36,373 nucleotides of DNA from positions 1 to 36,373 of the forward strand of contig CAJQSI010000108.1 of NCBI GenBank assembly GCA_905612515.1. Direction: 5' to 3'. The DNA is from an uncultured Opitutales bacterium. GTDB taxonomy: Bacteria; Verrucomicrobiota; Verrucomicrobiia; Opitutales; Seribacteraceae. Position numbers and translations under genes: made by a program. Shown here piece after piece: positions 23,937 through 32,340 of this stretch (positions are counted from its first letter, which is position 1; each line of letters begins with the position of its first letter). The notes under the pieces were generated by a model. It had not been told where the DNA came from, searched no databases, and worked only from the letters and a program-made list of their open reading frames with translations.

Positions 23937-25060
23937 TGAATCTTTTTGTCGCCTGTATTGTCCTCAATGATTTTCGCAACGATACGAGGGTAGAGAAGAC
24001 TTGTCGTAGTTTGGTTGCAGGTGGATATTGCGTAACAATTTTTGCTTTTGGAGGGGAAGGACTTCCCGCCTACGAGGAGCGTGATGGATTGAGGATTTAT
24101 CGTTCAGGTGGTTTTGGCAGAGTTGAACGTTTCATCCGCCTCTCTTTCCGATTTTTGAGCTCGGCTTACAAGTTTGACTTTATTCATTGTAATGACCTTG
24201 AACCCTTACCGTTTTGCGTTCTTGCAAAACTATTGAAGTTCGGAAAAACCAAACTCTTTTACGACGCACACGAATTGGAGACGGAAAAATTGGCGGCAAG
24301 AGGTTGGCGACAACCCTTGTCGCGTTTCTTGGAGAGGGCACTAATCTCGTCTGTCGATGCGGTAATCACTGTGAGTGATCGTATTGCCAGCTGGTATGCG
24401 GAACGCTACGATTGCGAATCTCCTCAGGTCATTATCAACTCTCCAGTCAAGTGGGGGACGAAGAAGGCAGATTTGTTTCGCGATAGTTTTACCATTCCGT
24501 CTTCGATGCAAATATTTCTCTATTTGGGCGGTCTTCAGCAAGGGAGAGCGATTGAGCTAATGCTGGAAGCCTTTACAGGCGCTGATCGCATTGCTCTGGT
24601 TTTTATGGGATATGGTGGAACTTCATCTGAAGGCAAAAGGCTGGATGCATTAGTTCGTAAAACAGCTGGTCTTCACCCGAACATTTTTTTTCACGAACCA
24701 GTGGGGCAAAGTGAATTGCCAAACTATGTTTCTTCTGCGGATGTGGGACTTTGCCTGATTGAAGACATGTGCCTTAGTTATCGTTACTGTTTGCCGAACA
24801 AGCTTTTTGAATACGCGATGGGCGGCTTGCCGGTAATCGTGAGTGATTTGCCGGAAATGAGGGACAAGGTGGAGCATTACAACTGCGGCATAGTGTGCCG
24901 TGATCTTTCGGAAAAAGGCATACTTGAATCTGCGAAAGAAATTTTGAAAGGCGTTGATTCATTCGGAGCAAATGCTCGTAATATGGCGGTGGAAAATTGT
25001 TGGGAAATTCAAGAAAAAAAGCTTCTCGCCGTTTACGAAAACATTATGAAGGCTGCTTAA
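23933..25060 (+). CDS. Family 4 glycosyltransferase (WbpH position)
   Basis: A 375-residue GT-B glycosyltransferase. L-F-Y-D-A-H-E-L-E-T-E lies in the acceptor domain, L-Y-L-G-G-L-Q-Q-G-R-A-I opens the donor domain, and C-L-P-N-K-L-F-E-Y-A-M-G-G-L-P-V carries the E-x7-E-type donor-binding site. The start is one of two adjacent ATGs at 23933 and 23936, overlapping the amidotransferase stop. It is a paralogue of the GT at 20261. Its place between the amidotransferase and the epimerase is the place of wbpH in the O5 cluster, which suggests it transfers one of the amidinated or diamino uronic acids. Confidence 0.88.
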   Translation: MMNLFVACIVLNDFRNDTRVEKTCRSLVAGGYCVTIFAFGGEGLPAYEERDGLRIYRSGGFGRVERFIRLSFRFLSSAYKFDFIHCNDLEPLPFCVLAKLLKFGKTKLFYDAHELETEKLAARGWRQPLSRFLERALISSVDAVITVSDRIASWYAERYDCESPQVIINSPVKWGTKKADLFRDSFTIPSSMQIFLYLGGLQQGRAIELMLEAFTGADRIALVFMGYGGTSSEGKRLDALVRKTAGLHPNIFFHEPVGQSELPNYVSSADVGLCLIEDMCLSYRYCLPNKLFEYAMGGLPVIVSDLPEMRDKVEHYNCGIVCRDLSEKGILESAKEILKGVDSFGANARNMAVENCWEIQEKKLLAVYENIMKAA

Positions 25061-25061
25061 T

Positions 25062-26147
25062 ATGAAGGTGGTGTCGATTATTGGAGCCAGGCCCCAGTTC
25101 GTGAAGGCAGCTGTGGTTTCGAGAGCCTTGCGAGAAGATCAAGGAGTAGAAGAATTTCTCGTTCATACAGGCCAACATTTCGATGACAATATGTCGCGGG
25201 TTTTTTTCGATGAAATGGGCATCCCCGAGCCGAATGTGAATCTCGGTGTGTCCGGCGGGGGGCATGGTGCCATGACTGGATCCATGCTTACTGAGATTGA
25301 GAAAATTCTTGAGTGCGAAACTCCCGACTGGGCTCTTGTATATGGCGATACCAATTCCACCTTGGCGGGTGCCTTGGCTGCCGCCAAACTCAACATTCCT
25401 TGTGCTCACGTCGAGGCAGGTTTACGTTCCCTCAACCGTCGTATGCCGGAGGAAATTAATCGCATCTTGACGGACCATGCTTGCGATTTGCTTTTTGCCC
25501 CGACCGATCAAGCCATGCAAAAGCTCAGCGCCGAAGGCATAATGGGGGAAAAGGTCGTTCGTACCGGTGACGTCATGTTGGATGCGGTCAATCTTTTTAG
25601 ACCGGTGGCTCGTGAGAAGAGCCGCATTCTAGAGGATTTAGCTCAAACAAGAGGAGGATTCGCTTTATGCACCCTCCATCGTGCGGAAAATGTAGATGAC
25701 CGTGAAACTCTTGCTGGGATTGTTGCTGGTTTGGGCGAGGTTGCTCTGGAGCTTCCAATCGTCCTGCCCTTACATCCTCGTACCTTGGGGCGCATAGAGC
25801 AATTTGGCCTCCGCGATTCGTTTCCTTCGGGAATATTGACCTGCGATCCCTTGGGCTATCTTGATATCCTGTGTTTAGAGGAAGCTGCGGCTTTGATCCT
25901 CACGGATTCCGGGGGGATGCAAAAGGAGGCTTTCTTTCAGCGCACTCCATGCGTGACGATTCGTTCGGAGACTGAGTGGGTGGAGCTTCTGGTCGATGGG
26001 CATAATCGGCTGGCTCGACCAGGTATCGATTCAATAGCGGAGAAAGCTCATGAAGCTATGTCCACTGACTTGAATTGGGACAAGAATCTCTATGGAGATG
26101 GTAAATCGGCGGAGACCATTGCAAGAAATCTGGTCGAAAGAGTGTGA
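25062..26147 (+). CDS. wecB: Non-hydrolysing UDP-GlcNAc-type 2-epimerase (WbpI-like)
   Basis: A 361-residue UDP-N-acetylglucosamine 2-epimerase family enzyme that inverts C2 of a UDP-2-acetamido sugar via a glycal intermediate. Key blocks are G-D-T-N-S-T-L-A, H-V-E-A-G-L-R-S, M-P-E-E-I-N-R, T-L-H-R-A-E-N-V and T-D-S-G-G-M-Q-K-E-A. The N-terminal motif reads G-A-R-P-Q-F-V-K-A-A instead of the WecB G-T-R-P-E, with H-T-G-Q-H-F and V-F-F-D-E-M, as in the WbpI group that acts on UDP-2,3-diacetamido-glucuronic acid. A UDP-ManNAc3NAcA-type product is therefore likely, though plain UDP-ManNAc synthesis cannot be excluded. It lies one base after the GT stop, and the next GTG begins directly after its own stop. 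Confidence 0.92.
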   Translation: MKVVSIIGARPQFVKAAVVSRALREDQGVEEFLVHTGQHFDDNMSRVFFDEMGIPEPNVNLGVSGGGHGAMTGSMLTEIEKILECETPDWALVYGDTNSTLAGALAAAKLNIPCAHVEAGLRSLNRRMPEEINRILTDHACDLLFAPTDQAMQKLSAEGIMGEKVVRTGDVMLDAVNLFRPVAREKSRILEDLAQTRGGFALCTLHRAENVDDRETLAGIVAGLGEVALELPIVLPLHPRTLGRIEQFGLRDSFPSGILTCDPLGYLDILCLEEAAALILTDSGGMQKEAFFQRTPCVTIRSETEWVELLVDGHNRLARPGIDSIAEKAHEAMSTDLNWDKNLYGDGKSAETIARNLVERV

Positions 26148-27284
26148 GTGAAAATTGCTCTTGTCACATCCGAGTTCCCTCCGATGAATGCGGCTGCCGC
26201 TGCTCGCATGGGACCTTGGCGAGAAACATTTGTGGAGCGGGGACACGGTGTGACTGTTTTCACATCGCGAGAGGCAAGGGATGAAGGGAATCCGAGTGTG
26301 TGGACATCTCGTTTTGGCGTTCCTTCAAATCAAGTCGGTTTGGCCCGGCGTTTTTTGCAGGAGATTCGACTCGGTCGCGACTTGGCCGGGGAATTGCGAC
26401 GAAGGGCTTCCCATTTCGATTTGGTAGTGATTACTTCACCTCCTTTCTTTCTTGCCAGTATGTGTGCTCGCTCTGCTCGTTTGTCGAAACTACCGTACGT
26501 GTTTGACGTCCGTGATCGTTACCCTGGCGTGCTTTTCGAGTTGGGCACTTTAAGTCGAGACGGTTTGCCAGGGCGTTTTTTCTCCCAAATAGAACAGAGG
26601 GTATATGCAGGCGCTCGTTCCGTGACGACTGTAACGGCTTCACTCGTACAAGAACTTTTAGAATCAAACGATTCCGCGAAAGTTTCTCTCGTCCCTAATG
26701 GGTATGATGGGCAGTTGTTTCCCGAGACTTTGTCGAAACACAAGAAGCGAGACCTGTTTACCGTGGTCTACCACGGGCGCTTCAGTCGCCTCCACGATAT
26801 CGCTTCTCTTCGGGAGATGGCCAAAATTACCCAAGGGTTGGATTCTGAGATTCGTTTCATTATTGCGGGTCCTTTGCCCGAAGGATTGTCTCGAGAGAAT
26901 TGGGGTGAAACTACTTTTCTGGGTGAGTTGCCGCGAAACGAAATCCCCGAATTGCTTGCTGGATGTCATTTGGGAGTGAGCCTGATGAAGCCCTCTGGTG
27001 CAACACGAGTGGCAATGCCAGCAAAGGCATTCGAGTACTTCGGCGTTGGCTTGCCCGTTATTGCCGCACCCGAGGGGGAGCTGTCTGTTTTTTTACGGGA
27101 GCATCAAGTCGGGCTCCCTTTTTCCAAAGCCGATCCCTCGTCCATGGCCCAAGCTATTGTTAACATCAAGAACGATTTTTCTGTATGGGAAATGATGTCT
27201 GCGAATGCTTGGGCTCTTCGTCCATCACTTGATCGTCGCGTTCAATCCGTTCGATTTGCGGAACATTTAGAATCCCTTGTGTGA
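26148..27284 (+). CDS. WbuB-like family 4 glycosyltransferase
   Basis: A 378-residue GT-B enzyme. It begins M-K-I-A-L-V-T-S-E-F-P-P-M-N, and F-D-V-R-D-R-Y-P near residue 118 is typical of the WbuB/WbpJ subgroup. V-Y-H-G-R-F-S-R-L-H-D opens the donor domain, and M-P-A-K-A-F-E-Y-F-G-V-G-L-P-V-I-A carries the donor-binding glutamate. The start is a GTG immediately after the epimerase TGA. It should add one of the later sugars of the repeat unit. In the O5 cluster a GT occupies the same position (wbpJ). Confidence 0.87.
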   Translation: MKIALVTSEFPPMNAAAAARMGPWRETFVERGHGVTVFTSREARDEGNPSVWTSRFGVPSNQVGLARRFLQEIRLGRDLAGELRRRASHFDLVVITSPPFFLASMCARSARLSKLPYVFDVRDRYPGVLFELGTLSRDGLPGRFFSQIEQRVYAGARSVTTVTASLVQELLESNDSAKVSLVPNGYDGQLFPETLSKHKKRDLFTVVYHGRFSRLHDIASLREMAKITQGLDSEIRFIIAGPLPEGLSRENWGETTFLGELPRNEIPELLAGCHLGVSLMKPSGATRVAMPAKAFEYFGVGLPVIAAPEGELSVFLREHQVGLPFSKADPSSMAQAIVNIKNDFSVWEMMSANAWALRPSLDRRVQSVRFAEHLESLV

Positions 27285-27321
27285 TTGTTTCTAAACCTGT
27301 TATTGTCTTAGAGTTTTTCTT

Positions 27322-28650
27322 ATGTCTCGTAAATCGGATTGGAACCTGAGTAAAGGGGCTTGGACCTTGCTGGACTTGGCTACGGCCTCTTGTTCCGCGG
27401 CTCTCGTGCCTCTTTACCTGTCGCCGATTAGCGAGACCTTGAGGTCGGTTCCGACCGAGCGCCTTGTTATGTACGCTGTTTTTTACGGTTTCGCCTTTTG
27501 GGTTGCGGGAGAGGTATTGGGCGTGCATGAGAAACGGTCCTCTCGTTCGTGGCGATTTCGGGTTGCGGTGTGCACTCTTGCCGCAGTGGGTGCTTGTCTT
27601 GGGCTATTGCTGATGGTGTGGGCCATTGAGTATCGATTCGTTGGGCGGTTTGCCTTGGCGAAAATTGTCGGCTGTTCGGTGGCTGGAGTAATGATTATGA
27701 GGTTGGCTGTCGAGGGCATGGCATCACGGTCTCGTCCCAAGGTGTTGGCTTTGCTTGCCGAGGAGACGTCGAAGGAACTTGCTATGGCTCTCAAGGAGGG
27801 CGGAGAGCAATTGCAGTTTGAAAGATTCAAGGAAGACATGCCGGATTCTGCTGAGAGTTTTGTTGGATATTGCGAGGAGCAAGGCATCCACGAAGTGGTT
27901 ACCCAACACGATACCGAACACAAAGGCTTGCTCAATGTCGTTGCCTTGTTGGCTGGGGGTACCCGCGTTTCCGACATCGTGGATTTCTGGGAACGGACGT
28001 TTGCACGGATACCTCCACAATACGTTGACGAGGCTTGGTTGGCCCGACTCGACCTGAGGCTTCGACATCCACTTTTTCATCGGGCGAAGAGGTTGTTGGA
28101 CGTACTTGTGGCAATTATAGGACTCGTTGTTTCAATTCCCATTTTGGCAATTGCATCAATTCTCATTTTAGTCGGTTCGCGCGGATCCGTTTTCTTTTCT
28201 CAACGACGTACGGGATATTTAGGAAGCGATTATGTTTTGTATAAGCTTCGAACTATGCGAACGGATGCCGAAGAAGATGGAGCTCAATGGGCTGCGAAAA
28301 AAGATGCTCGGGTCACTGGTGTCGGTCGCTTCCTGCGTAAGTGGCGCATAGACGAGATTCCTCAATTCTGGAATGTCTTGCGTGGGGAGATGTCAATCGT
28401 CGGTCCACGTCCGGAACGTCCTGAACTCGAGGAGAAACTGGCCGTGGAAATTCCCCTCTGGTCAAGTCGCCATCTTGTCAAGCCGGGGCTTACAGGTTGG
28501 GCCCAGATTCGTTTCCGCTATGCTGCCGATTCCAATGCCTCTAGGGAAAAACTTGCCCACGATCTCTATTACATAAAGAACGCCTCTCTGTTGTTGGATT
28601 TACAGATTATCCTGTCGACTCTCAGATCGTTGGCCAGGGGCAGTCGTTGA
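27322..28650 (+). CDS. Polyprenyl-phosphate sugar-1-phosphate transferase with membrane domain
   Basis: A 442-residue priming glycosyltransferase of the long WbaP/ExoY class. Four hydrophobic segments lie within residues 15-130, followed by a Rossmann-like linker of about 110 residues and the C-terminal transferase domain from about residue 255. Family blocks include F-F-S-Q-R-R-T-G, Y-K-L-R-T-M-R, W-R-I-D-E-I-P-Q-F-W-N-V-L, M-S-I-V-G-P-R-P-E-R-P and K-P-G-L-T-G-W-A-Q. It transfers a hexose- or HexNAc-phosphate to undecaprenyl phosphate. Together with the short version at 4.6 kb and the WecA-like enzyme at 6.2 kb, it is the third possible initiator in the locus. A single base separates it from galE. 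Confidence 0.92.
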   Translation: MSRKSDWNLSKGAWTLLDLATASCSAALVPLYLSPISETLRSVPTERLVMYAVFYGFAFWVAGEVLGVHEKRSSRSWRFRVAVCTLAAVGACLGLLLMVWAIEYRFVGRFALAKIVGCSVAGVMIMRLAVEGMASRSRPKVLALLAEETSKELAMALKEGGEQLQFERFKEDMPDSAESFVGYCEEQGIHEVVTQHDTEHKGLLNVVALLAGGTRVSDIVDFWERTFARIPPQYVDEAWLARLDLRLRHPLFHRAKRLLDVLVAIIGLVVSIPILAIASILILVGSRGSVFFSQRRTGYLGSDYVLYKLRTMRTDAEEDGAQWAAKKDARVTGVGRFLRKWRIDEIPQFWNVLRGEMSIVGPRPERPELEEKLAVEIPLWSSRHLVKPGLTGWAQIRFRYAADSNASREKLAHDLYYIKNASLLLDLQIILSTLRSLARGSR

Positions 28651-28651
28651 A

Positions 28652-29686
28652 ATGAAAGTTTTAGTTACGGGAGGAGCAGGGTACATTGGCAGTCATGCCA
28701 CTTTGGTTTTGCTCCAAGCCGGACATGAAGTGGTAACCTTGGATAATTATTCCAATTCTTCTCCCGTTTCCCTCCAAAGGGTGGGGGAGTTGGCGCAGAG
28801 GGATCCTGTCGCGCTCGAAGGAAATGCGGGCGATCCCGCAACCTTGGAAAAAATATTCGAAGAGCATTCCGAGATCGAAGCCGTTTTGCATTTTGCTGCC
28901 TTCAAGGCTGTGGGCGAGTCTACCGAGAAGCCGCTTCCTTATTACCGCAACAACGTTGCCGGCTCGATTGCGCTTTTTGAGGCGATGGAGGCGGCTGGCG
29001 TTCACAATCTTGTGTTCAGCTCTTCATGCACGGTCTATGGAGAACCGCAAGAGGTTCCTCTTGCCGAGGGCCATCCTGTAGGGGGAGTGTCCAGTCCTTA
29101 TGGCCGAACAAAATACATGATGGAGGAAATTCTTCGGGATCATTGCACGGCCAATAAGCGATGGAACGTTGCCATTTTGCGTTACTTCAATCCTGTCGGA
29201 GCACATCCGAGCGGGAGAATTGGAGAAGATCCTGCGGGAATTCCGGATAACTTGGTACCTTATGTCTGCCAAGTGGCATCGGGCCGTTTGAAAAAACTTC
29301 GCATTTTCGGGAATGATTATCCAACTCGGGATGGTACCCCTATTCGCGACTACCTTCATGTCTTGGATCTTGCCGAAGCTCATCTTCATGCTCTCAAAAA
29401 GCTGTCTGCGGACCCCGGTCTTTTTGTTTGTAACCTAGGCACTGGCAAAGGATCAACCGTCCTCGAGGTCTTGAATGCCTTTGAGCAAGCGAATGGAATC
29501 CGGATACCTCACGAGATCGAAGGTCGCCGACCAGGGGACGTTACCGAAGCGTGGGCCGATCCCACTTTTGCAAAAAAGTTTCTGGATTGGGAAGCTAAGC
29601 GCGACATTCGGGAAATGCTAACCGATGCGTGGAACTGGCAATCTCTTAATCCGCGAGGCTACTCGGATGCTCCGGATGCGGTGTGA
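28652..29686 (+). CDS. galE: UDP-glucose 4-epimerase
   Basis: A 344-residue GalE-type extended SDR interconverting UDP-glucose and UDP-galactose (or the N-acetyl forms). The NAD-binding motif G-G-A-G-Y-I-G-S-H is at the N-terminus, L-D-N-Y-S-N-S follows the second strand, S-S-S-C-T-V-Y-G carries the catalytic serine/threonine region, and Y-G-R-T-K is the Tyr-x-x-x-Lys pair. R-Y-F-N-P-V-G-A-H and D-Y-L-H-V-L-D-L-A complete the family signature. It follows the sugar transferase by one base. Its 3' end overlaps by 28 bases the converging DUF192 lipoprotein gene on the other strand. Confidence 0.95.
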   Translation: MKVLVTGGAGYIGSHATLVLLQAGHEVVTLDNYSNSSPVSLQRVGELAQRDPVALEGNAGDPATLEKIFEEHSEIEAVLHFAAFKAVGESTEKPLPYYRNNVAGSIALFEAMEAAGVHNLVFSSSCTVYGEPQEVPLAEGHPVGGVSSPYGRTKYMMEEILRDHCTANKRWNVAILRYFNPVGAHPSGRIGEDPAGIPDNLVPYVCQVASGRLKKLRIFGNDYPTRDGTPIRDYLHVLDLAEAHLHALKKLSADPGLFVCNLGTGKGSTVLEVLNAFEQANGIRIPHEIEGRRPGDVTEAWADPTFAKKFLDWEAKRDIREMLTDAWNWQSLNPRGYSDAPDAV

Positions 29687-30213
29687 GATGTCTTTATTCC
29701 AAACTGCTGCGACGAAAACCCTCTCTTTTCGAGAGCTACTGCAATATCATTCAAGTTCAGTTTGGCTCCAGGAGACTTTTGAAAGGCTCGAAAGGCCCCT
29801 TGGTTCAACTCGAGGACTATTTTGATGTTGTCGCTGCGAGAAGGGCATCCGTTTTCATCGAAAGGTTGGGCGGCATGAATTTCTCTCAACACGCCTTCGG
29901 GTGAGAAGTAACCTATATCCAAGGGTATTCGTGTATTTCTCATCCAAAATCTTTGCGGTCCCGGATTTTGGAATGCAAAGAGCATGCCATGATCTTCGGC
30001 TAGCTTGTCGCGAAACATGAGCCCCTTTGCCTTTTCTTCCGGTGTGACAGCTAGTTGGACCTGCAGGACTGTTTCGCCAAGGTGAAGTGGGAACCAAGAG
30101 TCGAAGCCCAAACCTTCAGGGCGAACAGGTTCTCCTTCCTCTCGACAGCCAATCGTCAGTGTAGTAATAATGATCGCGATGGCGAATCCAACTATCTTTC
30201 CATTTCCTTTCAC
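29659..30213 (-). CDS. DUF192-family lipoprotein
   Basis: A protein of about 184 residues. The start is the GTG read from 30213 down, where the frame passes into a charged tip, a hydrophobic stretch and a lipobox L-T-I-G-C with the lipidation Cys23; the longer frame upstream is antisense to the heptose kinase gene. The mature part has the DUF192 (PF02643) blocks: V-T-P-E-E-K-A-K-G-L-M-F-R, M-L-F-A-F and F-W-M-R-N-T-R-I-P-L-D-I-G. Molecular function is unknown for the family. It is likely an envelope lipoprotein. The start codon lies 12 bases from the divergent heptose-kinase ATG, so the two share a very short intergenic region, and its end overlaps galE. Confidence 0.85.
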   Translation of the reverse strand: MKGNGKIVGFAIAIIITTLTIGCREEGEPVRPEGLGFDSWFPLHLGETVLQVQLAVTPEEKAKGLMFRDKLAEDHGMLFAFQNPGPQRFWMRNTRIPLDIGYFSPEGVLREIHAAQPFDENGCPSRSDNIKIVLELNQGAFRAFQKSPGAKLNLNDIAVALEKRGFSSQQFGIKTSHTASGASE

Positions 30214-30225
30214 TGAATTGATTCG

Positions 30226-31179
30226 ATGAACGAACTTCTTGAACGAATCAAGAGCCTTCGTCTTCTCGTAATCGGAGATGTTATGCTTGACCGGTACGTT
30301 CGCGGCGAAGTTTCTCGCATTTCTCCCGAGGCTCCCGTCCCTGTCTTGCATGTGGACGGTGAAGATTCCGTAGCAGGTGGAGCTGCGAACGTCGGTCTCA
30401 ATGCAGCGGACCTCGGGGCTTCCGTGGATCTTGGCGGGGTTTTCGGTCAGGACGAAGCGGGTGAGCGTCTCCTTGCTCTTCTTGCCGAAAGAGGAATAGC
30501 CTGTGACCCCGCTTTTACTTCTTCTCAAGCGCCGACCATTTGCAAAACACGCGTAATGGCAGGCAACCAACAGATCTGTCGGGTGGATCGCGAGGAATCT
30601 CATCAAGCTTATGCGCCAAATCTCGATGCGCTTTCTGAATTGCTTGCTGAAAAGGCTCGGAACGCCGATGCCGTCATCGTATCCGACTATGCCAAGGGTT
30701 TCGTAAACGACGAGTTGCTCACCTTGTTGCGTAGTGAAGCCAAGTTTCTTGCTGTCGATCCCAAACCTCGTCGTTCCCTCAACTATGATTCCCCTGACTT
30801 GATGACTCCGAACAAGGCCGAGTCTTTGCAACTTGCAGGTCTGGAAAGAGAGGACTTTGATGAGTTTCCGGCTGACGCCATAGCCGCTGCAATCCATGAT
30901 TCTCATCGACCACATAGAGTCGCCGTGACATTGGGCGCTGATGGTATGTTGCTGATCGAACACGGAAAAGTTATTCAGCGTATCCCTACTGCGGCTCGCG
31001 AAGTTTTCGATGTTTCGGGAGCCGGCGACACCGTGATTGCCGCCATGACGCTAGCCCTTGCCGCCCAGTCCACTTTTGAAGAAGCCTCGGCGTTCGCTAA
31101 TTTGGCCGCTGGTGTTGTGGTGGCCAAAGTAGGAACGGCTACGGCTTCTCCCAAGGAGATTCTCCATGCAGCCCAATGA
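30226..31179 (+). CDS. rfaE1: D-glycero-beta-D-manno-heptose-7-phosphate kinase
   Basis: A 317-residue PfkB-family sugar kinase corresponding to the N-terminal half of HldE, here as a stand-alone protein without the adenylyltransferase domain. It begins L-L-V-I-G-D-V-M-L-D-R-Y-V-R-G and contains G-G-A-A-N-V-G-L-N; the catalytic base is Asp268 in D-V-S-G-A-G-D-T. It makes heptose-1,7-bisphosphate for LPS core (or free ADP-heptose) synthesis in the cytoplasm. It overlaps the GmhB-like gene by ATGA. The matching adenylyltransferase (RfaE2) is not in the window. Confidence 0.92.
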   Translation: MNELLERIKSLRLLVIGDVMLDRYVRGEVSRISPEAPVPVLHVDGEDSVAGGAANVGLNAADLGASVDLGGVFGQDEAGERLLALLAERGIACDPAFTSSQAPTICKTRVMAGNQQICRVDREESHQAYAPNLDALSELLAEKARNADAVIVSDYAKGFVNDELLTLLRSEAKFLAVDPKPRRSLNYDSPDLMTPNKAESLQLAGLEREDFDEFPADAIAAAIHDSHRPHRVAVTLGADGMLLIEHGKVIQRIPTAAREVFDVSGAGDTVIAAMTLALAAQSTFEEASAFANLAAGVVVAKVGTATASPKEILHAAQ

Positions 31180-31721
31180 GCCTTGCCGGCATTTTTCTCG
31201 ACCGAGACGGTACCCTGATCTCGCATGTCGACTATCTTCACGATCCCGAGGAGGTCCTTCCTCTACAGGGAATAGCTGAAACCTTGCGCGCTTTGCGGGA
31301 GGCTGGCTACCTGCTTTTTCTTTTCACAAACCAGTCAGGTGTGGGTCGAGAATTTTTTCAGATGGAAGCAGTCCACGCATGCAATTCCCGGATGCTTGAA
31401 CTCATGAAATTGAGCCCGGATATCTTTGCCGACGTCTGCATTGCTACGGAAAGACCCGATCAACCTCAAATTTATCGAAAACCCTCTCCTCGCTTCATTT
31501 TGGAGAGCATTGAAAAGTTCGATCTTTCCCTTGAGAAGAGTTGCGTCGTCGGTGACTCTTGGAGCGATGTCGAGGCTGGTCTTAATGCCGGAATTCCTTC
31601 CGCTTTGGTGGAAACGGGAAATCCCGTCGATGACGATCTTCGATGCAAGGCTGCGGAACATCAAGTTTCCGTCCACACGGATCTCACTGCCATGTTCGTC
31701 GAAAAATTAGACCTGCGATGA
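31176..31721 (+). CDS. gmhB: HAD-IIIA phosphatase, GmhB-like
   Basis: A 181-residue HAD-superfamily phosphatase of the GmhB/HisB-N group, which removes the C7 phosphate from heptose bisphosphate. Motif I is F-L-D-R-D-G-T with nucleophile Asp9 and general acid Asp11; T-N-Q-S-G (motif II), R-K-P-S-P (motif III) and G-D-S-W-S-D (motif IV) follow. The cysteine/histidine zinc loop usual before the R-K-P segment in E. coli GmhB is missing; only one cysteine lies nearby. Coupling to the heptose kinase strongly supports the assignment despite this. It overlaps the Nudix gene by ATGA. Confidence 0.85.
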   Translation: MSLAGIFLDRDGTLISHVDYLHDPEEVLPLQGIAETLRALREAGYLLFLFTNQSGVGREFFQMEAVHACNSRMLELMKLSPDIFADVCIATERPDQPQIYRKPSPRFILESIEKFDLSLEKSCVVGDSWSDVEAGLNAGIPSALVETGNPVDDDLRCKAAEHQVSVHTDLTAMFVEKLDLR

Positions 31722-32284
31722 ATGTGAATAAAATCCCGAAAAAATGGGAATTGATCGAAGATCGTTTGCATGCCAAATGTCGAATATTCGAGGTTCGATC
31801 CCAGCACTTCAGGCACCCAAAGGACGGAAGGGAAGGGGACTTCTATGTTCTCAATACCTCCGACTGGGTAAATGTGCTGGCTATTACGCCAGCCGAGGAA
31901 ATTGTTATGGTCCGACAGTTCCGTTACGGATCTCGAGAACTTTCTCTAGAAACTCCCGGTGGCGTGATCGAAAAAGATGAAGATCCGGTGGTCGCGGGTC
32001 TTCGTGAGCTTCGAGAGGAAACCGGATTTGCTGGGAAAAGCGCTAGACTATTGTCGGAATGCCGCCCAAATTCGGCCATTCTTTCCAATCGTTGCCACTT
32101 CGTTCTTGCCGAGAATGTGAAAAAAGTGGCCGAAGTTGATTTTGATCCCAATGAGGAAATCGAGACCGTTCTCATACCCATTGCGGAAATCTCGGATCGT
32201 GTTCGGTCTGGTGAAATTTCACATTCTTTGGCTCTCAATGCTCTCTTTAATCTGTTTTTGGAAAAGGGTCTGTCCATTGCTTGA
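31718..32284 (+). CDS. Nudix hydrolase, ADP-sugar pyrophosphatase type
   Basis: A 188-residue Nudix protein. The start is the ATG at 31718 that overlaps the phosphatase stop; a longer frame from 31643 runs inside gmhB and is not favoured. The Nudix box G-V-I-E-K-D-E...R-E-L-R-E-E-T-G at 82-103 is complete, including the metal-binding R-E-x-x-E-E. V-R-Q-F-R-Y and L-E-T-P-G-G match ADP-ribose pyrophosphatases. It hydrolyses a nucleoside diphosphate sugar to AMP and sugar phosphate. Coupling to the heptose kinase and phosphatase raises the possibility that ADP-heptose is a substrate, which is inference only. Confidence 0.9.
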   Translation: MNVNKIPKKWELIEDRLHAKCRIFEVRSQHFRHPKDGREGDFYVLNTSDWVNVLAITPAEEIVMVRQFRYGSRELSLETPGGVIEKDEDPVVAGLRELREETGFAGKSARLLSECRPNSAILSNRCHFVLAENVKKVAEVDFDPNEEIETVLIPIAEISDRVRSGEISHSLALNALFNLFLEKGLSIA

Positions 32285-32340
32285 ATGCGTTTCCCTTTTT
32301 TCCAATGACAAAAAGGGGCAAATCCAACCGCTTTTCTCCC

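Noticed and set aside
30214-30963. A 434-codon minus-strand frame extending the lipoprotein upstream across the heptose kinase
   Set aside because: The part above 30213 is antisense to a clear PfkB kinase, while a GTG at 30213 is followed by a proper lipoprotein signal.
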